Both the position numbers and the translations under genes were made by a program. This document shows positions 22,550 to 30,469 of a DNA stretch of 64,000 nt, piece after piece. Position 1 is the first letter of the stretch. Each line of letters starts with the position of its first letter. Source of the stretch: an uncultured Lachnospiraceae bacterium (GTDB lineage Bacteria > Bacillota > Clostridia > Lachnospirales > Lachnospiraceae). The stretch is from assembly GCA_910583835.1 (NCBI GenBank), contig CAJTYM010000011.1, positions 1 through 64,000 on the forward strand, given 5' to 3'. Below the pieces are notes generated by a model that saw only the letters and a program-made list of their open reading frames with translations, made no database searches and had not been told where the DNA came from.

Positions 22550-24076
22550 GTGAACTTTTTTGACTACATAAAAAACGAATCATTTTTCAAGCCTTTTACC
22601 CTTAAATACCGCAGAATCTATTACGATTGTATTCAGATATTGATTGACAAGACCAAGGAGCTTCCGGTACTCTACGAGTCGGATGCCAAGGACAGTATTA
22701 CAATCTTTCTCAAGAATCTGGGTTTGCAGAATCAAAATAAGATTTTACAGGAGAAAGCGGACAGCGCCCCCAATATAATACAGGAAGCAGATAGCCATTC
22801 TAATATAATGCAGGAAGCAGACCGTGATTCCAATATAATACAAGAAGCAGACAGCCATGCCAATCTGGCAGAAGACAATGGCGGCGACTTACAGGCGGCG
22901 TCCATTATTTCTTTATTCCGGGACTGCGGCTGGCTGCTTCCAAGGGAGATTGGGCGCAATGGCGAGTACGTGGTCAATGTTTCCATTGACTGCCGGAGGG
23001 TCATGGATTTCCTGCGCAAGATGACAGAAAAAAGCGGCGAAGGCATGATGTCTAACCGTATTTTTTCCATGTATGAGATTATCAAATCTGCGCTTGAGGA
23101 AGACTCTGTGCGCCGGGAGCGTCCGTACACGAATATCCTTGTGCCCCTGGTTGATAATGAGACAGAATTGAAGAATGAACTTACAGATTTAAAAGAGAAT
23201 ATTGCCACGATTATGAAAGCGGTAATAGCATTTCAGGATATCAACAGTTTCGGACAGTTTATCATGAAGGATGAAATGCTTGACCGCTTTTTCAGTGAAT
23301 ATTTCTTTGTGAAAAACAATGGCCTGATTCCCACGCAGATTTCTTTTATCCGCAATAAGCTGCGGGTATTGCGGCAAGGGGAAATGTTTGAGAAGATGGT
23401 TGCGGAATGTACGGAGAATCTGCAGATAAATGATGACGAAGCCAGGCAGCGTGTGGAGCGGTATTTTGCAGAACTGCAATATTTCCTGAGTGTCGAATAT
23501 GAAGATAATATGGAACTGGTGGACCGGCGGATTAACAATTATTATAACCTTGCCAATACGAGGATTATGCTGATGGCAAGCAATGGCATCCGTCTGGAAT
23601 CTGCTATCAGCGATTTCCTGAATGCAGTCGCCAAGCTGCCGGAAGACGAGCAGGAACTTTCCATGGAAAAAGCGGCGGACTGCACGCAGCTTACCAGCCA
23701 GAAATACGTGGGGTACAAATCTTTTGAGAAGACAAAGCGGCTGAAAAATGAGGGGGAAAATATAGGGCTTGCAATTGCGGAATTGTCAGAAGAGGAAAAG
23801 AACTTAAAGACCGAAGAGTTATTTAAAAATGCGCCCAACCGATACTCAGTGGAGCGCGTGGTGAATTTCCTGGAAATGCAGTTTGGCAATGACCGTGAAA
23901 TCAATTTAAGAGAGCGGCAGCTAAAGACAAAAGAAGAGGTCCTGATGTTTGCGGCAGCGATGCTCTATGCCCAGAATGAGGAATTTCCATATGAGATAGA
24001 ATTGTCTGAGGAGATGGTGAGGACGGATATTGCGGATATCAATCATATGGTAATCCGTAAATGTGCAGATGAATAA
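22550..24076 (+). CDS. jetA: Wadjet anti-plasmid protein JetA (DUF5716-like)
   Basis: A 508-residue protein. The family-type start NFFDYIKNESFFKPFTLKYR is followed by helical winged-helix-like regions, and MTEKSGEGMMSNRIFSMYEI in the middle. This matches the MukF/kleisin-like JetA subunit of Wadjet systems as found in clostridia. Wadjet is an SMC-type complex (JetABC) that extrudes loops on small circular DNA and lets JetD cut it. GTG 22550 (GAGG seven bases upstream) is the start. Near residue 74 lies a threefold decapeptide repeat of the form SNIIQEADSH, absent from my expectation of the family. It is the first gene of the jetABCD operon, and gene order supports the call. Confidence 0.85.
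   Translation: MNFFDYIKNESFFKPFTLKYRRIYYDCIQILIDKTKELPVLYESDAKDSITIFLKNLGLQNQNKILQEKADSAPNIIQEADSHSNIMQEADRDSNIIQEADSHANLAEDNGGDLQAASIISLFRDCGWLLPREIGRNGEYVVNVSIDCRRVMDFLRKMTEKSGEGMMSNRIFSMYEIIKSALEEDSVRRERPYTNILVPLVDNETELKNELTDLKENIATIMKAVIAFQDINSFGQFIMKDEMLDRFFSEYFFVKNNGLIPTQISFIRNKLRVLRQGEMFEKMVAECTENLQINDDEARQRVERYFAELQYFLSVEYEDNMELVDRRINNYYNLANTRIMLMASNGIRLESAISDFLNAVAKLPEDEQELSMEKAADCTQLTSQKYVGYKSFEKTKRLKNEGENIGLAIAELSEEEKNLKTEELFKNAPNRYSVERVVNFLEMQFGNDREINLRERQLKTKEEVLMFAAAMLYAQNEEFPYEIELSEEMVRTDIADINHMVIRKCADE
22770..22859 (+). repeat. Three tandem 30-bp repeats inside jetA
   Basis: The units at 22770-22799, 22800-22829 and 22830-22859 share the pattern CCAATATAATACAGGAAGCA followed by GATAGCCATT, with few differences. 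They encode the decapeptide Ser/Pro-Asn-Ile-Ile/Met-Gln-Glu-Ala-Asp-x-x three times. The frame is preserved, so copy number could change without breaking jetA. Confidence 0.85.
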
Positions 24077-24130
24077 GTATATGACAATCTGCAAATAGGC
24101 AGAGTTATGATGACATAGATAGGAGAGTTT

Positions 24131-24820
24131 ATGGGTGATTTTAGTTTTATGAACAAAATGTCGGAGGAGGACGCGTACCTGTTTAAACGGTGTATCCGAA
24201 AATTATTGGACGCGACGTTTATCGTGGCGGATAAAGAGGAACGGCTGTATGATTTCATATCTTCCGAATCGAACCAGTATGATATCAATACATATCTGGC
24301 AGCCATTGGGTATAAGGTGGTGGTTGAGGAGCGGATGCAGGTCGCCATGCTGCAGCAGAATGATGACGATATCGAAACGGTTGGCTTAAAGCGGATTAAT
24401 CTTCTGCGTTTTGAACCCAGGCAGGTCAGGCTTTTGCTGGTGCTGTGGCTGCTGTTTCTGGAGCGCATGGGGTATGCAGACCCGGTTTATGTGACGGTCG
24501 GCGACATCATAGACAAGTGTAAGATTTATAAGATAACGATGGCTCCCGCTGATTTTAAGAAGAATTACCGCCTGTTTAAAAGATTCAGCCTGATAGATTA
24601 CAGCGAGGATATTGCAACGGAAGATGGGAAAGTCAAACTGTATCCATCCTTGCAGTTCTGCATGGATATCGGGCAGCTAAAGCAGGTGATGGCAGAGTAC
24701 GCCGCAGACGATGACCTTGAGGAGGAAATGGGCGGCATGGCAGAACTGGAAGCTGCGGATATGGAAATCCAGGAAGCAGGTATGGAAGCGGATATGGAAA
24801 GTGAGGACGAAGATGAGTAA
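24131..24820 (+). CDS. jetB: Wadjet protein JetB (MukE-like)
   Basis: A 229-residue acidic protein. The winged-helix N-terminal part is MNKMSEEDAYLFKRCIRKLL, then ESNQYDINTYLAAIGYKVVV. The region LLRFEPRQVRLLLVLWLLFL, followed by VTVGDIIDKCKIYKITMAPA, is the typical MukE/JetB core. The C-terminus is a strongly acidic tail rich in Glu, Asp and Met. JetB bridges JetA and the SMC heads. ATG 24131 has TAGGAGAG upstream. Its stop overlaps the jetC start by 8 bp. Position between jetA and jetC supports the call more than sequence alone, because MukE-like subunits diverge strongly. Confidence 0.82.
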   Translation: MGDFSFMNKMSEEDAYLFKRCIRKLLDATFIVADKEERLYDFISSESNQYDINTYLAAIGYKVVVEERMQVAMLQQNDDDIETVGLKRINLLRFEPRQVRLLLVLWLLFLERMGYADPVYVTVGDIIDKCKIYKITMAPADFKKNYRLFKRFSLIDYSEDIATEDGKVKLYPSLQFCMDIGQLKQVMAEYAADDDLEEEMGGMAELEAADMEIQEAGMEADMESEDEDE

Positions 24821-27800
24821 GACGGTTTTGCGCAGGATACAGCTTGTCAATTGGTATGGATTTACCAATACCACAATTCCGGTGTCGGAAGACCTGACCT
24901 TGATATCCGGTGAAAATGAGTGCGGAAAATCAACGATATTAGATGCCGTGAAGTATGCATATACTGGCGATACGCAGTTTAATAAAGCCACCAGCGCCTA
25001 CAATACCGGGGTGGGAAAGCGCAACCTCATTTCTTACACGCGCTGCCTGTTGGACCCCAGTTCCGGCATATATGCCAGGTCTGCGGAAGACATACCGGTA
25101 GTTTATACGCATATTGCCCTGGAGTATTATGACCAGGTTAATGATAATCCATTTATTTTGGGGGTAGTGATTGAGACGGCAGTTACGGATATCAGGGGGA
25201 CGCATTGGTATGCTTTGGATAAGAAGACGCTGTCGGACATTTCTTTTGTATATGAAGAGGGGAAAGTGATAAAGCCATATGACGCTTCTGGTTTCCAGAA
25301 GAGATATGGCGTGTCCATGAAGAGTAAGAAAGAGGGCATCACGCTGTTTATGCAGATGACGGGCCTCAAGCTGCCATATCAGGAAGTGTCCAAGTACCAG
25401 CGGAAACTCAGGAACATTATGGCATATAATCCGGCGGCGAAAATTCAGGAATTTATCAAAGAATCTGTATTGGAAGAGCATAATGTGAATTTTGACAAGC
25501 TGAAAGAGGCAAAGAAGAATATTGAGCAGATCAATAACAGCTTAGAGCAGATAAACCAGGAACTGCAGGACCTTGATTCTATCCTGGCTGATTATGACGA
25601 GCATGACAAGAAGAGCCTGCGCCTGAAAATAGACGACATAAAAATTATTTACCGAAATATTGTGCAGTGCCAGGCAAAAGAGCGCGAGGCGCAGGAAATT
25701 GTGGAGAAAAACCACATTACCTGTGAGTATCTGGAAAAAACAATTGAAGAGGAATCAAAGAAGATTGACGAACTGGAAATGCACTTTTCCGAGGCGAAAA
25801 ATGCCCTCAGTGAGCTGGATGTGTCCAAGGCGATTTTATCATCCAAACAATTGATTGATGAGTATGAAAGACAGTTGAAAAGGTTAAAGAGGGAGACGGA
25901 AGAGTTAGAAGTTTTTCAGAAAAGTATGCAGGAAATTGCGGCTATGCTGCGTGAAACAGAGATGCAGACAGAAGACTTGCACATGGTCGGGAAACTTACG
26001 TCAAAGGAGATAGAACTGGCAGATAAGAAGCAGTTTGTAGGATTGCTAAAAGAGCAAATCCGTGCCTGCCGCGACAAACTGATTGCCGATAAGACAATGC
26101 TTGAGAGGGAGTTAGCAGAGATTGCAGAAAAGTGCACGGAGCAGGCGGCGATTATTGAAAACTGTAACAAGAATAAGCCGGATTACACTTATGTAAGGGA
26201 GCAGATGGAGCTGATCCGTGAGATAAACCGTGAGTTCCAGAAACGTGGGATTGAGGATGAAGCGCGTATGGCGTTTGAATATGTGGTGGAGCTGAAAGAG
26301 GAAAGCTGGCGGGACGCCATAGAGGCATTTTTGGGAATCCACCGCTATGCGATTATTGTCTCGCCGGAGTCGTTTGCCATTGCCAATGCGGTGATGGATG
26401 GTTCCAGGCACCGCTATGTGGAATTGGTAAATACCACGCGCCTGATGGCGAAGCAGATATCATGCGAGGAAGATTCGGTATTTCAGTTCCTGCATATCCA
26501 GAATGAAACGGCGGCAAATTATTTTAAATTCTGGCTGGGGCGCATTCATGCTGTAGAGAAGGAGGATGTGCCCAAGTTTGACAATGCTATGTCCAAGGAG
26601 GGCAAATTGAGCCGCAATATGGCAGTGACTTATGTGAACACGAAGAAGTTAAGGAGTTATTGTCTGGGCGGCAAGGCAATCGAACTGAACCGGCTGTCAG
26701 CGGAAAAGAAATTGCGGGAACTGGAGAGCCGGGAACAGGAAGTTTTGTCCCAGCAGAAGAAATTGCAGGAGCAGTCAGAATTCCTGCAAAAAGGGCTGGA
26801 TAGCTTTCGGGAATTTAACTTAAATGCTCACAGGGAAATGGCGCAGGCAACGGCAGATTGGAACGAGGAGAAAGGGCATTACCGGGAACTTTTGGAAGCG
26901 CAGAAAAATAACGCGGAATTCCTTGCCCTGCACGGACGTGTGACAGAGCTGGGCAGGCAACTGGAGGAGAAAAAAGCAGAGAAAGGCAGAAATCTGGACC
27001 AGAAGGTCACCTTGACGGCAGAGATTGCTGCTAAAGAAAACGAAATCAAAGAACATAGGCTGCGGGAAAAGGAAGCGCAGAAACGTTTGCAAGAAGAGCG
27101 GCTGTCTGCCCAATCTGCGGTGGAGACGGCAATCCGGGAATACGATGGTTATCTGGCAGGAGAGAACAAAAACGGCAATATCCTGCAGTATGAGACGAAG
27201 ACAAGGATTGACCGCCGTGTCCGCGAACTGGAGGCCAATATCAATGGCAAGCAGCAGTCGTATAACAACCGCAAACAGGAAGTGGACAGGCTGCCAATCG
27301 GTTTGCAGCAGGAAGCCGCTTACCAGAAACGCCGGGGCAAAATCTGGATTGACGACCTGCAGGGAATCCAGCAGAAATTAAAAGAACAGACCGTGACGTA
27401 TGAGCGTATTTTTAAGCGGGAGTTTGTGCTCAGCATTTATGAGACGGCGCAGACCGCGCGCAGCGATATCTCCGATATCAACAAGGAACTGCGCAAGCTG
27501 CAGTTTTCCACGCGCTATCAGTTTGAGGTCAAGCTGTTAAATGACAGCTCCGATTATGCCAAAATCCTGCGCTATGCCAAATATCTGCAGGAGACAAACA
27601 ATATGGCGGATGAGGGGCAGATGACGTTAACGGGTTTCATGGGCTATGACAACGATGAGGTGGAGACGAGGGAAAAGGAAATCAAAGATATCATTAACAA
27701 GATTATCGATAAAAATGATGTGGCGGAAATCAAGAAGTTTGCTGATTACCGCAACTACATGAGCTATGAAATCATCATCAACAATGATGAGGTGAAAGAC

Positions 27801-28139
27801 GGAAAGCTGTCCAAACAGGTGGGCTATAGTTCTGGCGCCGGAACTCAGATTCCCTATACGCTGATTCTCTCCGCAGCCTTGTCCATGCTGTATAATGTGC
27901 GCGTAAATTCTGTGCGGCTGATTTTTATTGACGAGCCGTTTGAGAAGATGAGTGACCACAATATCAAGCTGATGCTGGACTTTTTCAAGAACCAGGATTT
28001 CCAGGTAATCTTCTGTGCGCCGCCTAATAAGCTGGAGTCCATTGGAAGCGAGTGCGGGGTGATTATTCCGGTTTTTAAATTGGGCAATGACAACATGCAG
28101 ATTGGAAAGGTTAAATTCCATGGACAGGAAAGATTATAA
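24813..28139 (+). CDS. jetC: Wadjet SMC-like ATPase JetC
   Basis: A 1108-residue SMC/MukB-type ATPase, the motor of Wadjet. Walker A GENECGKS is at residues 33-40, after RIQLVNWYGFTNTTIPVSED. Long coiled coils span about residues 230-450 and 640-880, around a globular hinge with HRYAIIVSPESFAIANAVMD. The ABC signature region SSGAGTQIPYTLILSAAL lies near residue 1005, and Walker B IFIDEPFEKM has Asp1040-Glu1041. The order matches an ATPase split by an antiparallel coiled coil. ATG 24813 (GAGG upstream) overlaps jetB. Translation is coupled on both sides, since jetD starts 20 bp before the jetC stop. The frame is open upstream to 24711, but only as an out-of-place extension within jetB. Confidence 0.93.
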   Translation: MSKTVLRRIQLVNWYGFTNTTIPVSEDLTLISGENECGKSTILDAVKYAYTGDTQFNKATSAYNTGVGKRNLISYTRCLLDPSSGIYARSAEDIPVVYTHIALEYYDQVNDNPFILGVVIETAVTDIRGTHWYALDKKTLSDISFVYEEGKVIKPYDASGFQKRYGVSMKSKKEGITLFMQMTGLKLPYQEVSKYQRKLRNIMAYNPAAKIQEFIKESVLEEHNVNFDKLKEAKKNIEQINNSLEQINQELQDLDSILADYDEHDKKSLRLKIDDIKIIYRNIVQCQAKEREAQEIVEKNHITCEYLEKTIEEESKKIDELEMHFSEAKNALSELDVSKAILSSKQLIDEYERQLKRLKRETEELEVFQKSMQEIAAMLRETEMQTEDLHMVGKLTSKEIELADKKQFVGLLKEQIRACRDKLIADKTMLERELAEIAEKCTEQAAIIENCNKNKPDYTYVREQMELIREINREFQKRGIEDEARMAFEYVVELKEESWRDAIEAFLGIHRYAIIVSPESFAIANAVMDGSRHRYVELVNTTRLMAKQISCEEDSVFQFLHIQNETAANYFKFWLGRIHAVEKEDVPKFDNAMSKEGKLSRNMAVTYVNTKKLRSYCLGGKAIELNRLSAEKKLRELESREQEVLSQQKKLQEQSEFLQKGLDSFREFNLNAHREMAQATADWNEEKGHYRELLEAQKNNAEFLALHGRVTELGRQLEEKKAEKGRNLDQKVTLTAEIAAKENEIKEHRLREKEAQKRLQEERLSAQSAVETAIREYDGYLAGENKNGNILQYETKTRIDRRVRELEANINGKQQSYNNRKQEVDRLPIGLQQEAAYQKRRGKIWIDDLQGIQQKLKEQTVTYERIFKREFVLSIYETAQTARSDISDINKELRKLQFSTRYQFEVKLLNDSSDYAKILRYAKYLQETNNMADEGQMTLTGFMGYDNDEVETREKEIKDIINKIIDKNDVAEIKKFADYRNYMSYEIIINNDEVKDGKLSKQVGYSSGAGTQIPYTLILSAALSMLYNVRVNSVRLIFIDEPFEKMSDHNIKLMLDFFKNQDFQVIFCAPPNKLESIGSECGVIIPVFKLGNDNMQIGKVKFHGQERL

Positions 28140-29337
28140 AAGGCTGGTGCTTGAGAAATTACTGAAAAAGTACCATAACCGTGTAGCGAAAAACAGAGAC
28201 ACCAACAGGCGCATCATCTTAAAGCCGCAGGAATTATATAAGAATTATGCAGACAATAATGCCGATATCAGCGAGAAACAGCGTTTGGATGAAGCTGTTC
28301 ATGCGCTGATGGATTTAGGCATGGTTACAGTAGACTGTCTGAAATTCAGTACCGATATGGAGAAAATATATCTCTGTGAAGAGAACGTAGATGCGGTTAA
28401 TGGATATCTCAAAGATAATTACGGCATGACGCCGCAACACGTCCTTTCGGAACAGGTAAAGCGGCTGGTGCAGCAGTATGCTTTTTTGGGAGAACTGACC
28501 GGGCATTATGCCGAGAGCATACGGACACAGGCAGAAGACCCCAGGCAGCAGATAGACTTATCAAGAATGGAAGCGAATCTGCAAATGCTGGATTTCCTGC
28601 AGAGAAATGGAGAAGACTTGTATGTGCGGGAACTGTCCAGCCTGGTGTATGGCGATTCCAAATGGTTTGAGCAGAATAATTACGAGGAAATCTGCAGCAT
28701 TGTCCGGGAAGCGCTTCATATGCCCAGGGAGGAGACGGAGCGCAATGATGAAATACTTGCCCATTACCATGTCACGCCCGCAGAGCAGGAAATACTCATA
28801 AAAGGAGACTGGAAAATTGTCTGGGCTGATTGTGCGATAGAGACGGCAAAATTAAAGGGCGGCATTGCCATATCCTCAAGCGACATCAAGGATATCCGCA
28901 AAATCACAGTCCGTGCAGCCAATCTGATGACCATCGAGAATAAAACTTCCTACCAGAGAATGGCGGATTCCAATTCGGCAATGATGTACCTTGGCGGTTT
29001 TGCCAGCCGACCCCAGATTGCGTTTTTAAAGAGGGTAATTGCAGACAATCCGGCGCTTGTTACTTATCATTTTGGAGATATTGACGTTGGCGGATTTCTC
29101 ATTCACAATCATCTATGCAAGGCTGTGGGCAAGGAGTTCAAATTGTATTGTATGGGCATTGCGCAGCTTATGGACGAGCGATTCCGTAAGTGCTTAAAAC
29201 CGCTTACCGATCATGACCTCAACCGTCTGCAGGGATTGGTGGCAAAAGAGCCGTACCGGGAGGTGGCTGCATATATGGAGGAGCGGCGCGTGAAGCTGGA
29301 GCAGGAGATTGTCAGTTATTATCTTAAGGAGCAGTGA
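28120..29337 (+). CDS. jetD: Wadjet nuclease JetD (DUF2220, TOPRIM-like)
   Basis: A 405-residue protein with an N-terminal helical arm (DRKDYKRLVLEKLLKKYHNR). A C-terminal TOPRIM-type nuclease domain follows, with Glu273 in LMTIENKTSYQRM and the paired Asp320/Asp322 in YHFGDIDVGGF. JetD cleaves plasmid DNA after JetABC stalls. ATG 28120 with AAGG about 10 bases upstream overlaps the jetC end by 20 bp; the frame extends to 28087 without a better site. All catalytic acids are present, so the system looks active. Its stop overlaps the start of a fifth, ATPase gene. Confidence 0.92.
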   Translation: MDRKDYKRLVLEKLLKKYHNRVAKNRDTNRRIILKPQELYKNYADNNADISEKQRLDEAVHALMDLGMVTVDCLKFSTDMEKIYLCEENVDAVNGYLKDNYGMTPQHVLSEQVKRLVQQYAFLGELTGHYAESIRTQAEDPRQQIDLSRMEANLQMLDFLQRNGEDLYVRELSSLVYGDSKWFEQNNYEEICSIVREALHMPREETERNDEILAHYHVTPAEQEILIKGDWKIVWADCAIETAKLKGGIAISSSDIKDIRKITVRAANLMTIENKTSYQRMADSNSAMMYLGGFASRPQIAFLKRVIADNPALVTYHFGDIDVGGFLIHNHLCKAVGKEFKLYCMGIAQLMDERFRKCLKPLTDHDLNRLQGLVAKEPYREVAAYMEERRVKLEQEIVSYYLKEQ

Positions 29338-30155
29338 TGGTTTATTTAAGCAGTTTTCTATTTTCGGATAAAACGGTGCGTAATCCCAATATTTACCCAT
29401 ACAATGTATTTGCAAGAAAAGCAGAGAAAGTGCTGCTTTTTCGCCCGGTTACGATTCTGTATGGCAACAATGCCTCCGGCAAGTCCACAATGCTCAATAT
29501 CATTGCCAATAAGCTGAAGCTGGAAGGGCTGGAATATGCGACCAGCAATATGTTTGGATCAACCTCCTATTTCATGCAGTTTATTGATGAATGCCAGTAT
29601 TCTCTGGGAGAAGATGAGGAGGGAATGCCGGTTGCCATTCCCAAGGGAAGCCGCTATATCAAGAGCGAGGATATCCTGTATGAGATTAAGAAAATCCAGC
29701 AGGAGCAAATATTGGCGGATGGGTATGTATATGAGCATATCCGCAGGGGAATGCCCAAAGGGCAGAGGGAAAGCCTGAAAAATTCTTATAAAATGAAAAA
29801 AGATTTGGAATGCCTGGCATTTGCCCAGGAGAAATATTCCAATGGAGAGACGACATTGCAGATGTTGGAAGATTATCTTGAACCGGATGCGCTGTATCTC
29901 TTAGATGAGCCGGAAGTCTCCCTCTCACCGGCCAATCAGGTTGCGCTGGCGGAACAGTTGAATAAAATGGCAAGGTTTCTGGGCTGCCAGTTCATTATCT
30001 CCACGCACTCACCGTTCATGCTGGGGACGCTCAATGCTAAGATTTATGATTTGGACACCGGGGAACTGGAAGAAAAGAAGTGGACGGAACTTGCGAATGT
30101 GCGGTATTTTTATGAGTTTTTCAGGAAATATAGGGAGGAGTTTGAAAATCATTGA
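29337..30155 (+). CDS. ABC/AAA-type ATPase coupled to the Wadjet operon
   Basis: A 272-residue soluble ATPase. Walker A GNNASGKS is at residues 43-50, preceded by LLFRPVTILY. An insert of about 100 residues follows (SEDILYEIKKIQQEQILADG). The signature-like KYSNGETTLQML, Walker B DALYLLDEPEVSLSPANQVA and H-loop IISTHSPFMLGTL come next. This is the OLD/RecF-like ABC-ATPase layout of AAA_21/AAA_15-type proteins, with no nuclease or coiled-coil domain. ATG 29337 (AAGGAG six bases upstream) shares a base with the jetD stop, so it is translationally coupled to Wadjet. It is not one of the four described Wadjet subunits. The role could be accessory to the complex or a separate defence effector. Confidence 0.85.
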   Translation: MVYLSSFLFSDKTVRNPNIYPYNVFARKAEKVLLFRPVTILYGNNASGKSTMLNIIANKLKLEGLEYATSNMFGSTSYFMQFIDECQYSLGEDEEGMPVAIPKGSRYIKSEDILYEIKKIQQEQILADGYVYEHIRRGMPKGQRESLKNSYKMKKDLECLAFAQEKYSNGETTLQMLEDYLEPDALYLLDEPEVSLSPANQVALAEQLNKMARFLGCQFIISTHSPFMLGTLNAKIYDLDTGELEEKKWTELANVRYFYEFFRKYREEFENH

Positions 30156-30180
30156 CTTAATGTAACGTATATGTTACATT
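30152..30180 (+). promoter_or_regulatory. Promoter with palindromic operator before the XRE-helicase operon
   Basis: TTGACT (30152-30157) and TACATT (30175-30180) have a 17-bp spacer. The spacer and -10 box are covered by a perfect inverted repeat, AATGTAAC-GTATAT-GTTACATT (30159-30180). It starts four bases after the Wadjet ATPase stop codon and lies 26 bp before the XRE start, so the XRE protein is the likely binder. Confidence 0.75.
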
Positions 30181-30205
30181 GAAAGTGTGGATGAGGTGTA
30201 GATAA

Positions 30206-30469
30206 ATGAAAATTTCTGAAGAAAACAATGACATCATAGATAAGCAAAAGAAGATAAGGCAGAATATCATAAATCAATATATTAAATATAGAAAGATAAG
30301 AAATCTTACGCAAGGAGAATTAGCCGATATTATGGGAATTAAAAGACCGAATATAAGCAGATTTGAGACTGGTCAATATAACCCTTCCCTGGATTTGTTA
30401 GTTAAAATGGCGGAAAGCATGGATTTGGAAATCAGGATAGATTTAATTGATAAGCAGGAGGAACGATAG
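30206..30469 (+). CDS. Small XRE-family HTH repressor
   Basis: An 87-residue Cro/CI-type protein. A charged N-terminal helix (ENNDIIDKQKKIRQNIINQY) precedes the HTH, IKYRKIRNLTQGELADIMGI, followed by KRPNISRFETGQYNPSLDLL. The domain layout is the same as in antitoxin or restriction-control regulators. ATG 30206 has GAGGTG upstream. The stop overlaps the GTG of the helicase gene (TAGTG). A perfect palindrome in its own promoter suggests autorepression and control of the helicase and the orphan protein that follow. This gives the three-gene unit a transcription signal separate from Wadjet. Confidence 0.82.
   Translation: MKISEENNDIIDKQKKIRQNIINQYIKYRKIRNLTQGELADIMGIKRPNISRFETGQYNPSLDLLVKMAESMDLEIRIDLIDKQEER

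Noticed and set aside
24711..24812. Longer N-terminus for JetC
   Set aside because: The extra residues overlap jetB in another frame and lack similarity to SMC N-termini. ATG 24813 has a ribosome site, and MSKTVLRRIQ is a normal start.
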